A stretch of DNA of 28,215 nt from Acidobacteriaceae bacterium. Lineage in GTDB: Bacteria; Acidobacteriota; Terriglobia; Terriglobales; Acidobacteriaceae. The position numbers and the translations under genes are program-made. Under the pieces are notes generated by a model. That model was not told the origin of the DNA and searched no databases. It saw only the letters and a program-made list of their open reading frames with translations. Location: the NCBI GenBank assembly GCA_003162255.1, contig PMMJ01000530.1, forward strand, positions 1 to 28,215, given 5' to 3'. Each line of letters begins with the position of its first letter. Position 1 is the first letter of the stretch. Shown one piece after another: positions 1-7,541 of this stretch.

Positions 1-51
1 TATCGCCCTGCTTTGCAGGGAGGTAATGAAATTGGTCCAGGAGGAAGCAGT

Positions 52-1692
52 TTGCCCCTAAACCGGGATGCGCTTTGGTACAAGGACGCGATCATCTACC
101 AGGTCCACGTCCGTACTTTCCGCGATAGCAATGGGGATGGCATCGGCGATTTTCAAGGGCTTGAGGAGAAGCTCGACTACCTCCAGGAACTGGGGATCAA
201 CGCGATCTGGCTCATGCCGTTCTTCCCTTCCCCTCTGCGCGACGATGGCTACGACATCTCGGATTACAACGCCGTCAATTCCAGCTATGGAACATTGGAA
301 AATTTCCGGAAGTTCCTGGAGTCGGCCCATGACCGAGGAATCCGCGTCATTATCGAAATGGTGTTGAATCACACCTCCGATCAGCATCCGTGGTTTCAAG
401 AGTCGCGAAGTTCGCGGGATAATCCACACCGCGATTGGTACGTCTGGAGCGATACCGACACCGGGTACAAGGGAGCGCGCATCATTTTTTTGGACACTGA
501 AAAGTCCAACTGGGCGTGGGACCCGATTTCGAAATCCTTCTATTGGCATCGCTTCTTTAGTCACCAGCCCGATCTCAACTACGACAATCCTGCGGTTCGG
601 GAACAGATGTGGAATGTGATGAAGTTCTGGCTGGAGATGGGTGTTGACGGCTTCCGGCTCGACGCGGTGCCGTACCTGGTGGAACGGGAGGGCACAAATT
701 GCGAGAACTTGCCGGAGACCCACGCCGTCCTGAAGGAGTTACGGCGAAGACTCGATGAACAATTCCCCGGCAGGATGCTTCTGGCGGAGGCCAATCAGTG
801 GCCCGCGGATCTTCGCCCATATTTCGGTGACGGAGATGAATTCCACATGGCGTTTCATTTTCCGTTGATGCCCCGGATGTTCATGGGGCTGAAGTTGGAA
901 GACCGCAAGCCCATCACTGAAATCCTGCAGCAGACGCCGGAGATCCCGCCCTCATGCCAGTGGTGCCTGTTCCTGCGCAACCATGACGAGCTGACCCTGG
1001 AAATGGTCACCGACGTGGAACGCGACTACATGTACGACACCTACGCCGAAAGCAAGACGATGCGGCTGAACCTCGGAATTCGGAGGCGGCTTGCTCCTTT
1101 GTTGGACAACGACCGCCGGCGCATAGAGTTAATGAATGGGATGCTGATGTCGTTGCCGGGCACTCCTATCATTTATTACGGCGATGAAATTGGAATGGGC
1201 GATAACATCAACCTAGGCGACCGTAACGGAGTAAGGACTCCGATGCAGTGGAACGGGGGAACGAACGGCGGCTTTTCTACCGCCGCCCCAGAGCATCTGT
1301 GCGCCCCCCTTATCCAGGATCCGGTCTATGGTTATCCGGCGGTGAACGTGTTGCGGCAAAACGAGAGCGAACATTTGCTTCTCAATTGGATGCGAAGCAT
1401 CATAGCGGTTCGCGGATCGACCGGCGTGTTTGGCCGGGGATCGATTGAGTTTCTCTATCCCGCCAATCACAGAATACTGGCCTATGTGCGGCGGCTGGGA
1501 AACGAAGCGGTCCTGGTGGTCAACAATCTTTCGAGCACCGCGCAAGCTGTCGAACTGGATCTTCGGCGCTACAAAGGAAACATTCTGATCGAGATGTCAG
1601 GCAAGAATATGTTTCCGCGTGTGGGCGATCTGCCCTATCTGCTAACCATGGGGCCCTACCAGTTTTACTGGTTTCGGCTGCGACGAATCTGA
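52..1692 (+). CDS. treS: Trehalose synthase (maltose alpha-D-glucosyltransferase), GH13
   Basis: Interconverts maltose and trehalose in the cytoplasm. The 546-residue protein has the full GH13 (beta/alpha)8 signature. A TreS-like start (LWYKDAIIYQVHVRTF) leads into region I with N106-H107 (VLNHTSDQHPWF). The nucleophile D204 lies in GFRLDAVPYL, the acid/base E246 in LLAEANQW, and H311-D312 in LRNHDE. The C-terminal part is the usual small beta domain, and no maltokinase is fused. I chose TTG at 52 because an AGGAGG site sits 6-8 bases before it. An in-frame TTG at 13 has no such site, and the frame is open to the window edge, so a longer form cannot be excluded. It is the first of five same-strand genes of compatible-solute character, 77 bases before the next. 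Family TreS versus another maltose-active GH13: fairly sure. Confidence 0.9.
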   Translation: MPLNRDALWYKDAIIYQVHVRTFRDSNGDGIGDFQGLEEKLDYLQELGINAIWLMPFFPSPLRDDGYDISDYNAVNSSYGTLENFRKFLESAHDRGIRVIIEMVLNHTSDQHPWFQESRSSRDNPHRDWYVWSDTDTGYKGARIIFLDTEKSNWAWDPISKSFYWHRFFSHQPDLNYDNPAVREQMWNVMKFWLEMGVDGFRLDAVPYLVEREGTNCENLPETHAVLKELRRRLDEQFPGRMLLAEANQWPADLRPYFGDGDEFHMAFHFPLMPRMFMGLKLEDRKPITEILQQTPEIPPSCQWCLFLRNHDELTLEMVTDVERDYMYDTYAESKTMRLNLGIRRRLAPLLDNDRRRIELMNGMLMSLPGTPIIYYGDEIGMGDNINLGDRNGVRTPMQWNGGTNGGFSTAAPEHLCAPLIQDPVYGYPAVNVLRQNESEHLLLNWMRSIIAVRGSTGVFGRGSIEFLYPANHRILAYVRRLGNEAVLVVNNLSSTAQAVELDLRRYKGNILIEMSGKNMFPRVGDLPYLLTMGPYQFYWFRLRRI

Positions 1693-1769
1693 GCAAAGTG
1701 TAGCTCGTGAAGACGATGTCACATTGACGCGCGTCCAGGCCTGGGCACGCGGCAGTACTTCGAACGGAG

Positions 1770-3035
1770 ATGAAATTGGCAGAGGAGAGCTTTCTTACGG
1801 ACGATTTTCTTCGCCAACTGATCAACGTCGGCGAAGTGGACATCATTGTGGGCCTGCCCACTCACAATAACGCCAAAACTGTCGGGCCGATCGTCCACAC
1901 CATTCAGAGCGGCATCCTGCGCGGGTTTCCCCGGGAGCGAGCCGTGATCATCAACGCCGACGGGGGGTCGCGTGATGGTACTCCCAAGCTAGTCACAGGC
2001 GTCTCTATCGATGACGTGCGTCCCGCCTCCAACTTGCGCGCGCTCCGCACGCTGCACTCCATCAGCACCAAGTATGCGAGCAGCCCGGCGAGTGGAGTTG
2101 CGTTGCGGACCATTCTGGCTGCCGCCGAACTGCTCCGCGCCAAGGCCTGTTTGATGATGTCACCCGAGTCCGTGAGCATCGAACCCGAATGGCTCTCCAA
2201 GCTTCTGCGCCCCATTTATAACGACGGCTTCGATCTGGTGACCCCCACCTATCGCAGACATAAGTTTGAAGGGCTGCTCATCACGAATTTTCTGTACCCG
2301 ATGACCCGTGCACTTTACGGGTTAAGAATCCGGGAGGCATACGCGCCTGAGTTCGGATTCTCCGGCCGTTTCGGAAGTCACTTCCTTGAACAAAATGTCT
2401 GGAATGATGGAACCGAGGGGTCCGGTGTCGAGCTCCGCTTCACCCTGGCTGCGATCACGGGACGATACCTTATCGGCCAGTCCTTCCTTGGAGAAAAAGA
2501 TCACATCGAGCGCAGCGCCGCTGAACTGGTGCCGGTGCTGCGACAAACGGTTGGCGCCCTGTTCTCCGCATTGGAGGCAGACTTCCCCGTCTGGAGTGCC
2601 GTGGCCGGTTCCCAGTTGCCCCCTACTACCGGGGCCGACCATGAAATGCTTCTGGACCCGCTGCGAGTAAACCGGAAACGATTGCGAGAGATGTTCGCGA
2701 CCGGAGTCGCTGAATTGGAGTCGGTCTTTCAGTCCATTCTTTCCCCCTCCACGCTGGCAGAACTCCAGCGCATCGCTCGCCTGGGAGACGAGGAGTTTCA
2801 TTACCCAGCGGAATTGTGGGTCAGGACGGTTTACGAGTTTGCCGCCTCGTACAGGAAGTCCGTAATCAGCCGGGATCATATCATCCAGGCTTTAGCGCCG
2901 CTTTTCCGCGGTAGAGTGTTCACGTTCCTGATGGAGAACCGCAACGCTTCCGCCGACGAGGTCGAAAATAATATTGAAGGTCTATGCCTTGAGTTCGAGC
3001 GATTGAAACCGTATCTGCTGCAGCTGTGGAAATAA
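1770..3035 (+). CDS. Glycosyltransferase, GT-A fold, glucosylglycerate-synthase-like (divergent)
   Basis: The N-terminal half is a nucleotide-sugar GT-A domain. It has the opening strand DIIVGLPTHNNAKTVGPIV (residues 24-42) and INADGGSRDGTP at 61-72. A later stretch, RRHKFEGLLITNFLYPMTRALYG, resembles from memory the GT81/GT2-like proteins that make glucosyl(-phospho)glycerate, another compatible solute. Lying between treS and the trehalose-6-phosphate genes fits that role. Two things are unusual. Where these enzymes carry an acidic DxD metal motif, this one has MMSPESVSIEPEWL (about 129-142), and the conserved Gly/Pro-rich acceptor loop reads REAYAPEFGFS. The C-terminal 150 residues are helical and unassigned. 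The ATG at 1770 abuts its GGAG; TTG at 1776 has better spacing. The substrate is unknown and may not be glycerate. Confidence 0.6.
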   Translation: MKLAEESFLTDDFLRQLINVGEVDIIVGLPTHNNAKTVGPIVHTIQSGILRGFPRERAVIINADGGSRDGTPKLVTGVSIDDVRPASNLRALRTLHSISTKYASSPASGVALRTILAAAELLRAKACLMMSPESVSIEPEWLSKLLRPIYNDGFDLVTPTYRRHKFEGLLITNFLYPMTRALYGLRIREAYAPEFGFSGRFGSHFLEQNVWNDGTEGSGVELRFTLAAITGRYLIGQSFLGEKDHIERSAAELVPVLRQTVGALFSALEADFPVWSAVAGSQLPPTTGADHEMLLDPLRVNRKRLREMFATGVAELESVFQSILSPSTLAELQRIARLGDEEFHYPAELWVRTVYEFAASYRKSVISRDHIIQALAPLFRGRVFTFLMENRNASADEVENNIEGLCLEFERLKPYLLQLWK

Positions 3036-3052
3036 TAGAGAGTGAGGCAACT

Positions 3053-3757
3053 ATGCGGGAAATGATTATCAGCGAACTGAGTCAGGCGCTGCACGAGATT
3101 GCCAGAGATTTCGCCCACTTCCTTCCTCGTCTCATCGTGATGCTGATCCTCGTACTTGCGGGCTGGGCGATCGCCTACGCTGTAAAGGCGATTCTGCGCA
3201 GTATTCTGAGGCTGATTAAGTTCGACAAACTTTCAGAAAACGCGGGCGCTTCTCAACTGCTCGCCAAGGCCGCATTGCCTTCGGCGACGGAAGTGTTGAG
3301 CCGCTTTGTCTTCTGGGTCACCTTGGTCGGCTTCATTCTGCTGGGTGTGCGCGCGCTCGGGATCCTGGGACTGCAGGAGCAAATCGCGAAATTCTTTGTT
3401 TTCCTGCCGCGTCTATTCGTCGCCATCTTCATCCTGTTTTTCGGACTGCTGGCGGCCAGCTTCTTTTCTCGCGCCGCTTTATTGGCGGCAGTCAATGCGA
3501 ATGTACCATCACCCCGGGTTTTGAGCCTCGCTCTCCGCACCATCATCATTGTTTTCGTATTGTCGATCGTCTTTGAAGAACTGGGTCTGGCGGAGCAGAC
3601 CATGCTGGTTGCCTTCGGGATTGCCTTCGGGGCCCTGATGCTCGGCTTGGCCATCGCGTTCGGCATGGGGGGCCGAGACTTGGCCCGGCGTTTTCTGGAG
3701 AGGAAGTTCGTTCGCGGAAAGAAAGAGGAGAATGAAGACGAACTGTCACCGCTCTAG
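3053..3757 (+). CDS. Small multi-span membrane protein, mechanosensitive-channel TM-helix type
   Basis: A 234-residue inner-membrane protein with about five hydrophobic segments (roughly 24-46, 82-104, 118-140, 160-178, 187-208) and a charged C-terminal tail (RGKKEENEDE). The segment LILVLAGWAIAYAVKAILRSILRLIKFDKL resembles the 'conserved TM helix' found beside or within MscS-like proteins. The soluble MscS beta-domain is missing, so this is not a standard MscS channel. The ATG at 3053 follows GAGTGAGG at good spacing. A GTG at 3026, inside the preceding gene, would add nine residues and create a short overlap. Its position in a trehalose/compatible-solute block suggests osmotic or membrane-tension sensing or solute release, but this is inference. 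Confidence 0.7.
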   Translation: MREMIISELSQALHEIARDFAHFLPRLIVMLILVLAGWAIAYAVKAILRSILRLIKFDKLSENAGASQLLAKAALPSATEVLSRFVFWVTLVGFILLGVRALGILGLQEQIAKFFVFLPRLFVAIFILFFGLLAASFFSRAALLAAVNANVPSPRVLSLALRTIIIVFVLSIVFEELGLAEQTMLVAFGIAFGALMLGLAIAFGMGGRDLARRFLERKFVRGKKEENEDELSPL

Positions 3758-3841
3758 TCCGTAAAATCGGGCAGAAAATGCAACTAACCTTCCATTGCGG
3801 TAGGATGAAATCTCGTTGTTACTCTGTTTGGGGCGACTGCC

Positions 3842-6130
3842 ATGCGACTACTCAGCATCCGGCTCATTGTTTCCCTCATCGTGGGCATCACGCTGGTCTC
3901 GCTCTCTTCCTCGTATTACGAGGCGCTGGGTGAGAAGCGTGGCCTGCGCCGGGACTTGGAGCGGCGCGCCGAGGTATTGGGCGAAAGCCTCGCGGGAAAT
4001 GTCGAAAGCGACCTGGAGAAAGATTCGCTACAGGACTTGCAGCGCATTGTAGAGCACTTCGGGAACCGGGAGCATCTTTCGGGCCTGGCTATCTACGGCC
4101 CGCAGGGCGATTTGCTGGCAGTTACACCGGAGCTCAAATCCACGCTGGCTGCCGTTCCCTCCGTAATGTCTCAAGCCTTGAGCGAGAACCATGGAGTCGG
4201 CGCGTTTCAACGAGTGGGCGACGCCTCGCTGCACATCTACGCTCTGCCTCTTCACCAGCACGACCAAGTCATCGGTGGCCTCGCGATCGTTCACGATGCC
4301 GGCTATATTCGGGCGGAGAGCCTTCACATCTGGCGCGAAACATTCCTGCGCGCGCTGGCCCATGTGTTTCTCATCGTGCTGATCACGCTGTTGATTGTTC
4401 GCTGGAGCATTGCCGGACCCATCGCACGCACGGCGCAGTGGATGCGCGCTTTGCGGACAGGGCGAGTCTCTTCACGCCAGAGCGCCACCGATCTGGATCT
4501 TTTTCGTCCCCTGGTGCGTGAGGTCGCCGCCTTCGCCGAAAGCCTTACGCGGGCGCGGTCAGCGGCCGAGACGGAAGCCCGTCTGCGGGAGACGGGTGAA
4601 TCTCTGTGGACAGCCGACCGGTTGGCCGTGCACGTGCGCACACGGCTCGACGATGGACGTCTTTTTGTCGTGTCGAATCGCGAGCCGTACGTGCACATGC
4701 GGCGCGGCAAATCAGTGGAAGTGATTGTGCCGCCCAGCGGGGTGGTCACGGCAATCGAGCCCATACTGCGCGCCTGTGACGGAACCTGGATTGCCCATGG
4801 CAATGGCGATGCCGACCTCGAAACGGTCGATGAGCACAGCCGGCTGCGCGTGCCTCCCGAAGATCCTCACTACAGCTTGCGCCGGGTCTGGCTGAGCAAG
4901 GCGGAAGAAGAAGGCTATTACTACGGATTTGCCAACGAGGGAATCTGGCCTCTCTGTCATATCGCGCACACCCGCCCCATCTTTCGCGCGGAGGACTGGA
5001 AATACTATCAGTCCGTAAACCTGAAGTTCGCCGATGCGCTGCTCGAAGAGATGAAGGACGTAAAGAGGCCCATCGTGCTGGTGCAGGATTACCACTTCGC
5101 GCTGCTGCCCCGGCTGATCAAGGAAAAAAGACCGGAGGCCAGGGTGGCAATCTTCTGGCACATCCCGTGGCCCACCCCGGAGGCATTTGACATCTCCCCG
5201 TGGCGGCGCGAACTGATCGATGGTTTGCTCGGCGCCGATCTGATCGGGTTTCATATCCAGTCGCACTGCAATAACTTCCTGCAGACGGTAGACCGAGTAG
5301 TGGAATCACGCGTCGATTGGGAACACTTTTCGGTGAGACGCAGGGATCATCTGACCCTGGTGCGCCCCTTCCCCATCAGTGTGGACTTCACGGATGTACA
5401 GCAGCCGGAGTCGACGCAGGATTCTTATACCGAACGCTCCACTTTGTTCAAGGCCCTCGGGGTTGAGGCTACCTACATGGGTGTGGGCGTGGACCGGGTC
5501 GACTACACCAAAGGCATTCTGGAGCGCTTTCTGGCTATCGAGCGTTTTCTGGAGAAATATCCCTCCTATCAGGGCCAGTTCACGTTTGTGCAGATTGGCG
5601 CTCCCAGCCGCAGCCACCTCAAGCGCTATCACGATCTGATGGCGGAGGTGGAAGCGGAAGCCGATCGCATCAACTGGCGGTTCCAGACGGACAAGTGGAA
5701 GCCCATCGTCTTTCTGAATCGGCAGCATAGCCACCGGGAGATTCAAAGCTATTACCGCGCCGCGGACTTATGCCTGGTTACGTCGCTGCACGATGGCATG
5801 AATCTGGTGGCAAAAGAATTCGTGGCCTCCCGGCATGACGAAAGGGGTGTTCTAATCCTGAGTTGTTTCACCGGCGCCGCCCAGGAGTTGCCCGATGCCT
5901 TGCAGATAAACCCCTACGACATCGATCAGACGGCGGAGGCGATTCGTTGCGCTCTGGCCATGGAGCCGGAGGAAAAGGAACTGCGTATGCGACGTATGCG
6001 GAAGACGGTCAGGGAACACAACGTTTACCGCTGGGCAGGAAGCCTCATCGCGGCACTCTGTGAATTGCGCCTGGACGCGTCGGACGAAAGCAAGGAGAAG
6101 CCCCGGGCCAGCACTGCTGCCCAGGGATGA
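3842..6130 (+). CDS. otsA: Membrane sensor module fused to trehalose-6-phosphate synthase (GT20)
   Basis: Residues about 272-742 are a complete GT20 synthase making trehalose-6-phosphate from nucleotide-glucose and glucose-6-phosphate. Visible signatures are QDYHFALLPRL (D416), HIPWPTPE (H440), VGVDRVDYTKG (R552, K557) and DGMNLVAKEF (D651, E659). The usual N-terminal Gly-Gly loop reads PPSGVVTAIEP. Before it lies a module not found in E. coli OtsA: TM helix 8-25, a roughly 140-residue outside domain that looks Cache-like (GLAIYGPQGDLLAV, then VIGGLAIVHDAGYI), TM helix 170-187, a HAMP-like linker from the P193 region, and a charged helix 225-255. At 762 residues it is about 290 longer than a plain OtsA. 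This suggests synthesis controlled by an external signal. The start ATG at 3842 has only a weak GGGG site. The stop overlaps otsB by four bases. Confidence 0.92.
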   Translation: MRLLSIRLIVSLIVGITLVSLSSSYYEALGEKRGLRRDLERRAEVLGESLAGNVESDLEKDSLQDLQRIVEHFGNREHLSGLAIYGPQGDLLAVTPELKSTLAAVPSVMSQALSENHGVGAFQRVGDASLHIYALPLHQHDQVIGGLAIVHDAGYIRAESLHIWRETFLRALAHVFLIVLITLLIVRWSIAGPIARTAQWMRALRTGRVSSRQSATDLDLFRPLVREVAAFAESLTRARSAAETEARLRETGESLWTADRLAVHVRTRLDDGRLFVVSNREPYVHMRRGKSVEVIVPPSGVVTAIEPILRACDGTWIAHGNGDADLETVDEHSRLRVPPEDPHYSLRRVWLSKAEEEGYYYGFANEGIWPLCHIAHTRPIFRAEDWKYYQSVNLKFADALLEEMKDVKRPIVLVQDYHFALLPRLIKEKRPEARVAIFWHIPWPTPEAFDISPWRRELIDGLLGADLIGFHIQSHCNNFLQTVDRVVESRVDWEHFSVRRRDHLTLVRPFPISVDFTDVQQPESTQDSYTERSTLFKALGVEATYMGVGVDRVDYTKGILERFLAIERFLEKYPSYQGQFTFVQIGAPSRSHLKRYHDLMAEVEAEADRINWRFQTDKWKPIVFLNRQHSHREIQSYYRAADLCLVTSLHDGMNLVAKEFVASRHDERGVLILSCFTGAAQELPDALQINPYDIDQTAEAIRCALAMEPEEKELRMRRMRKTVREHNVYRWAGSLIAALCELRLDASDESKEKPRASTAAQG

Positions 6131-6969
6131 GGAGCGTGTGGTTGTCGCGAAACGTCAATCCAATCGAAGTCGAGCAGTTCATGAATGCAGTGGCACAGTC
6201 GCCGCTTTCCACGCTTCTGCTCGACTATGACGGTACTCTCTCGCCCTTCTGCCTCGATCGCCGCCAGGCGCTGCCTTATGCGGGAATGACCGAACTCCTG
6301 CAGGAGATTATCGTCAACGGCCGCACCCGTGTGGTCATCATCACAGGCCGGAACGCCCACGAAGTGATCCCGCTGCTTGCGCTTCACCCCACTCCCGAGA
6401 TCTGGGGATGCCATGGGTTGGAGCGATTGAGGCCGGATGGAACCCGCGAGACGCCACGCGTGGAAGAGCCTGTGCTGCAGGCATTGGCTGATGCAGATCG
6501 TTGGTTGAGGGATCAGGGGCTGCACAACCGGGCTGAATTCAAGACCGGGGCCGTCGCCCTCCATTGGCGCGGATTGAACGAAGCGGCAGCGGCCGAAATC
6601 CGCAGCCAGGTCTTGCTGGGTTGGTTCCCCATTGCGCAAGCCACGCCAATGGAACTGCTGGAGTTCGATGGCGGCATTGAAATGCGCATGCCGGGTCGCG
6701 ACAAAGGGGATGCAGTCCGCAGCATCCTGGACGAAGTCGGCCCGAAGGTCCCCGTCGCCTACCTGGGGGATGATTTGACGGACGAGCGGGCTTTCCTCGC
6801 TCTTGGTGCCATGGGCCTGAGCATACTGGTTCGCCCCAAATGGCGCCAAACTGCGGCTGCCCTGTGGATCAGACCGCCAGAAGGTCTGCGAGAGTTTCTG
6901 ACACGATGGCTGCTAGCCTGTCGTGAGAAGCGGCATCATGTGGGGACAGAGTCTTCCAGTCCTCAATGA
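6127..6969 (+). CDS. otsB: Trehalose-6-phosphate phosphatase
   Basis: A HAD-superfamily phosphatase of 280 residues that removes phosphate from trehalose-6-phosphate, completing the OtsAB route. The nucleophile and acid are D33 and D35 in LLDYDGTLSP. Motif II is IITGRNA (71-77), motif III K193 is in GRDKGDAV, and motif IV is GDDLTDERAF with D215, D216 and D219. The cap region lies between about 90 and 185. The length is normal for bacterial OtsB. The ATG overlaps the stop of the synthase gene as ATGA, so the two are likely translationally coupled. A long imperfect hairpin begins four bases after the stop. Confidence 0.95.
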   Translation: MRSVWLSRNVNPIEVEQFMNAVAQSPLSTLLLDYDGTLSPFCLDRRQALPYAGMTELLQEIIVNGRTRVVIITGRNAHEVIPLLALHPTPEIWGCHGLERLRPDGTRETPRVEEPVLQALADADRWLRDQGLHNRAEFKTGAVALHWRGLNEAAAAEIRSQVLLGWFPIAQATPMELLEFDGGIEMRMPGRDKGDAVRSILDEVGPKVPVAYLGDDLTDERAFLALGAMGLSILVRPKWRQTAAALWIRPPEGLREFLTRWLLACREKRHHVGTESSSPQ

Positions 6970-6972
6970 GTA

Positions 6973-7016
6973 CGTGTTGGACCATCGGGACCCACGCCCC
7001 GCAAGATGGTCTCACG
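6973..7016 (+). terminator. Imperfect hairpin just after otsB, possible transcription end
   Basis: Nested arms pair as CGTG (6973-6976) with CACG (7013-7016), GACCAT (6980-6985) with ATGGTC (7006-7011) and CGGG (6986-6989) with CCCG (6998-7001), around an 8-base loop. There is a four-base bulge (CAAG) and small internal mismatches. It starts four bases after the otsB stop, where the compatible-solute block ends. No T-run follows, so it is not a textbook intrinsic terminator. It could protect the 3' end or assist factor-dependent termination. Confidence 0.35.
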
Positions 7017-7158
7017 TCAAGATGCCTCGGCATGCCTCCTTTCTTTAAATCGAAGTGTCCGCGGGGCAGACACCGATCCAGAATTCAGACGGCGCTTCTG
7101 TTCTCCACGGATGAATCAGCTTCCGGCAAGTAGGACATAGCCCTGTAGTTGCGTCTCA

Positions 7159-7193
7159 TGATCGAGTTTGGACTGTGACATGCAACTCGATCA
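7159..7193. repeat. Perfect 10-bp inverted repeat, candidate operator or hairpin
   Basis: TGATCGAGTT at 7159-7168 is exactly complementary in reverse to AACTCGATCA at 7184-7193, with 15 bases between. It lies about 350 bases before the ATG of the GGDEF-EAL gene in an otherwise featureless gap. It could be a dimeric regulator site or an RNA stem. No T-run follows, so a terminator is unlikely. Confidence 0.4.
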
Positions 7194-7541
7194 AGAGCGG
7201 CTTTATGTAAAGAGCAGGTTCGACTCGGCGATTTGCCCGTTCACGTTGCGAAAATGATGCGCAAAGCAGGAGTGCAAAACCGCATCGCACTCTCGGCCCA
7301 CGCAATTCCCCATTCGCTCGTCTAGTTGGACCGCGCAAACAACTGCCGTGGGGGCGTCTTTAGTGGGTTATTCATCAAATGCGCGCTTATTCACTCTCCC
7401 CGTGCTGGAGTCCGGGATCTGGTGCGCTCAGGAATACAATTTCCGCACCTTCGGCGGCCCGAAAGGAAGTGCGAGTCTCAACTTGTTGTGCTCATCATAA
7501 GGCGCTTAATATCCGCAATCTTGTACTTTTGGTTTTTGAAT

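Larger units (their letters stand above)
6970..7541. other. 572-base non-coding gap with one inverted repeat
   Basis: I see no convincing gene here. Short open frames lack family resemblance and ribosome sites. It presumably holds the promoter of the downstream GGDEF-EAL gene, but I find no clean -35/-10 pair. Besides the hairpin after otsB, the clearest structure is a perfect 10-base inverted repeat at 7159-7168 and 7184-7193. The reading frame of the downstream gene is open back to 7326, but that stretch does not look like protein. Confidence 0.5.

Noticed and set aside
27..62. Tiny open frame starting ATG at 27 after GGGAGGT
   Set aside because: Only 11 codons, overlapping the treS start; it could be a leader peptide, but nothing supports it beyond the ribosome-like site.
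6025..6849. Minus-strand open frame opposite otsA/otsB
   Set aside because: It covers the catalytic motifs of otsB on the other strand and has no ribosome site or domain of its own.
7031..7073. Small stems (ATGC/GCAT near 7035 and GTGTC/GACAC at 7055-7073) as a terminator
   Set aside because: The arms are only 4-5 bases and there is no following T-run.
7326..7541. N-terminal extension of the GGDEF-EAL protein to a TTG at 7326
   Set aside because: The added residues look non-coding, no ribosome site is seen, and the ATG at 7542 gives a sensible membrane anchor; a start near 7488 cannot be fully excluded.
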